Source: Bacteroides sp.
Lineage (GTDB): Bacteria; Bacteroidota; Bacteroidia; Bacteroidales; Bacteroidaceae
Assembly: GCF_030151085.1 (NCBI RefSeq)
Contig: NZ_JASLER010000001.1
Coordinates: forward strand, 50,319 to 114,318
Reading direction: 5' to 3'
Length of the DNA stretch: 64,000 nucleotides
Shown here: positions 62,216 through 64,000 of the stretch, piece after piece
How positions within the stretch are numbered: the stretch's first letter is position 1
How the letters are laid out: every line of letters starts with the position of its first letter
Made by a program: the position numbers and the translations under genes
Notes under the pieces: model-generated
Database searches by the model: none
The model's input: the letters and a program-made list of their open reading frames with translations, nothing else
Told to the model about the DNA's origin: nothing

Positions 62216-63157
62216 ATGTCAAAAGTAACCGTAGTAGGTGCAGGTAACGTAGGTGCTACATGCGCAAATGTGTTAGCCTTTAATGAAGTGGCTGACGAAG
62301 TGGTAATGCTGGATGTTAAAGAAGGCGTATCAGAAGGTAAAGCAATGGATATGATGCAGACAGCTCAATTGTTGGGCTTCGACACTAATCTGATTGGTTG
62401 CACTAATGATTACGAGAAGACTGCTAACTCTGATGTTGTAGTTATCACTTCAGGTATTCCTCGTAAGCCAGGTATGACTCGTGAAGAGTTGATCGGTGTT
62501 AATGCCGGTATCGTTAAATCGGTTGCAGAAAATATTTTGAAATATTCTCCGAATGCTATCTTGGTAGTTGTTTCCAACCCGATGGATACAATGACTTATT
62601 TGGCATTGAAATCTTTGGGCTTGCCTAAGAACCGTGTGATCGGTATGGGTGGTGCTTTGGATAGCTCACGTTTCAAATATTTCTTGTCTCAGGCTTTGGG
62701 TTGCAACGCTAATGAGGTAGAAGGTTTTGTTATCGGTGGTCACGGTGATACTACTATGATTCCGATGGCTCGTCTGGCTACTTACAAAGGTATTCCTGTA
62801 AGCACATTGTTGAGCGAAGAAAAATTGAACGAAGTAGTTGCTTCTACTATGGTAGGTGGTGCTACTCTGACTAAGTTGCTGGGTACTTCTGCATGGTATG
62901 CTCCGGGTGCTGCTGCATCTTACGTAGTAGAATCTATCATCCACAATCAGAAGAAGATGATTCCTTGCTCTGTATTGCTCGAAGGCGAATACGGTGTATC
63001 AGATCTTTGCATCGGTGTTCCTGTTATCCTTGGCAAGAACGGTATCGAAGAAATCGTTGCTTTGGAACTGACTGCTGACGAAAAAGCTAAATTTGCTGCT
63101 AGCGCTGAAGCTGTTCATAAGACTAACGCTGATTTGAAAACTGTAGGTGCCCTTTAA
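62216..63157 (+). CDS. mdh: Malate dehydrogenase
   Basis: This is a cytoplasmic NAD-dependent enzyme interconverting malate and oxaloacetate, part of the reductive branch to succinate used by Bacteroides. The 313 residues are LDH-like in type: NAD motif VVGAGNVGATCAN, Asp34 of VVMLDV for NAD choice, substrate arginines in GIPRKPGMTREEL, the NPMDTMTY segment and the catalytic His in IGGHGDTTMIP. It has its own promoter and a strong terminator. Codon use is of a highly expressed gene. Confidence 0.97.
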   Translation: MSKVTVVGAGNVGATCANVLAFNEVADEVVMLDVKEGVSEGKAMDMMQTAQLLGFDTNLIGCTNDYEKTANSDVVVITSGIPRKPGMTREELIGVNAGIVKSVAENILKYSPNAILVVVSNPMDTMTYLALKSLGLPKNRVIGMGGALDSSRFKYFLSQALGCNANEVEGFVIGGHGDTTMIPMARLATYKGIPVSTLLSEEKLNEVVASTMVGGATLTKLLGTSAWYAPGAAASYVVESIIHNQKKMIPCSVLLEGEYGVSDLCIGVPVILGKNGIEEIVALELTADEKAKFAASAEAVHKTNADLKTVGAL

Positions 63158-63185
63158 TTAGAGGGATTACTTAAATGAAATAAGT

Positions 63186-63229
63186 AAGCCTCACGATCCT
63201 TTTCTGTAAAGAAGGTCGTGAGGCTTTTT
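63186..63229 (+). terminator. Terminator of mdh
   Basis: AAGCCTCACGA (63186-63196) pairs with TCGTGAGGCTT (63216-63226) around a 19-nt loop, followed by a T-run. Confidence 0.9.
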
Positions 63230-63287
63230 CTATTATACCCCTCGTTCCCCTAAAGGGGAAGAAAAATAGTCTAACTTTTATTACCCT

Positions 63288-64000
63288 ATGAAGAATTTAC
63301 TACTCAGTATTGCTGTTATTTGTTTCTCTGGTGTGGTTTCTGCACAAGATGCGCCACTTTGGATGAGAAACAGTGCTATCTCTCCGGATGGCACGACGAT
63401 TGTTTTTACCTATAAAGGTGATATTTATACTGTTCCGGTAAGTGGAGGACGTGCCATGCAAGTGACCACTAACCCCGCTTATGACACTGCACCTGTGTGG
63501 AGTCCGGACAGTAAACAGATTGCTTTTGCTTCGGATCGTTTAGGAAGCATGGACATTTATCTTGTTTCTAAAGAAGGTGGTGAACCTCGCCGACTGACTA
63601 CCCATTCCGGTAGTGAGACCCCGCTGGCTTTCAGCGATGCAGGGCATATTCTGTTCTCGGCAGATGTAATGCCTTCTGCTGAAGCGGTGGTCTTTCCTTC
63701 CAACGGACAGTTCCGTCAAGTCTATCAGGTTTCTGTAGAAGGCGGACGCCCGCAAATGATTTCGTCCATGCCTATGGAATGCATCTCTATCAATAAAGAA
63801 GGAGTAATGCTTTATCAGGACAAAAAAGGATATGAGGACTATTGGCGTAAACACCATGTTTCACCTATTGCCCGTGATATTTGGAGGTACAATCCAGCTA
63901 AAGAACCTCATTACCAGCAGTTGACCACTTTTGGTGGAGAAGATCGTGAACCGGTTTGGGCTCCCGATGGAAAGTCATTCTACTATCTGAGCGAAGAGAA
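63288..64000 (+). CDS. Tricorn-type S41 peptidase, N-terminal part
   Basis: This is read directly from ATG 63288 and runs off the window end at about 237 residues. A signal peptide ends VVSAQD. The visible region is a WD40/TolB-like beta propeller with repeats ISPDGTTIVFTYKGDIYTVPV, WSPDSKQIAFASDRLG and VWAPDGKSFYYLS. This is the N-terminal half of large exported Tricorn-like proteases, which carry PDZ and S41 protease domains further on. The catalytic part is outside the window, so the protease assignment rests on the propeller and the usual Bacteroides gene type. Confidence 0.75.
   Translation, partial: MKNLLLSIAVICFSGVVSAQDAPLWMRNSAISPDGTTIVFTYKGDIYTVPVSGGRAMQVTTNPAYDTAPVWSPDSKQIAFASDRLGSMDIYLVSKEGGEPRRLTTHSGSETPLAFSDAGHILFSADVMPSAEAVVFPSNGQFRQVYQVSVEGGRPQMISSMPMECISINKEGVMLYQDKKGYEDYWRKHHVSPIARDIWRYNPAKEPHYQQLTTFGGEDREPVWAPDGKSFYYLSEE

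Overview
The window is a contiguous piece of a Bacteroides (or very close Bacteroidales) chromosome. The evidence is SusC/SusD pairs, Bacteroidetes-specific accessory families (DUF4959/DUF5126/DUF5000, DUF4998, GxGYxYP, GxDLY-SGNH), promoters of the Bacteroides -7 type (TAnnTTTG) and the absence of Shine-Dalgarno-like leaders. No tRNA, rRNA, phage, insertion sequence or CRISPR array was recognised.

Region 1 (1-27.7 kb) is a mannose-glycan utilisation locus in two minus-strand units. Unit A (18467 down to 1) encodes a GxGYxYP protein, SusC, SusD, two surface-glycan-binding-type lipoproteins, a GH92 and a GH38 alpha-mannosidase, a GH3 beta-glycosidase and an SGNH esterase (cut by the window edge). 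Unit B (26766 down to 19439) encodes a long mannose-6-phosphate isomerase, a ROK sugar kinase, a second GH92 and an MFS sugar transporter. Together they can release mannose outside the inner membrane, import it, phosphorylate it and convert it to fructose-6-phosphate. A GntR/UTRA regulator is divergent from unit B. An identical 15-bp sequence lies just downstream of the -7 box of both units and is the likely shared operator.

Region 2 (27.7-44.3 kb) is mostly housekeeping and envelope genes: mnmA, an S8 protease, xseA, a small lipoprotein, xseB, ilvE, trmB, mrp, a BlaI/M56-TonB pair, a GH109-type protein, a TlpA-like thioredoxin protein, an SGNH esterase and a membrane-associated MutS-like ATPase.

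Region 3 (44.3-55.9 kb) is the most notable part. It contains a two-component system, five small double-glycine-leader peptides (43-59 aa, four of them absent from ordinary ORF calls), a small two-helix membrane protein, an HlyD adaptor, a C39-peptidase ABC exporter, a TolC protein and an M16 peptidase. Six promoters here carry TAAC-type half sites in direct repeat at exactly 11-bp spacing (three copies in five promoters, two in one), and the last copy always ends 22 bp before the -7 box. This defines a regulon for a peptide secretion system, very probably driven by the adjacent OmpR-family regulator.

Region 4 (55.9-64 kb) holds a TolC/HlyD/two-permease efflux operon without a visible ATPase, a coiled-coil membrane protein of unknown function, malate dehydrogenase and the start of a Tricorn-type S41 peptidase. 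REP-like inverted repeats sit at 33.25 and 55.96 kb.
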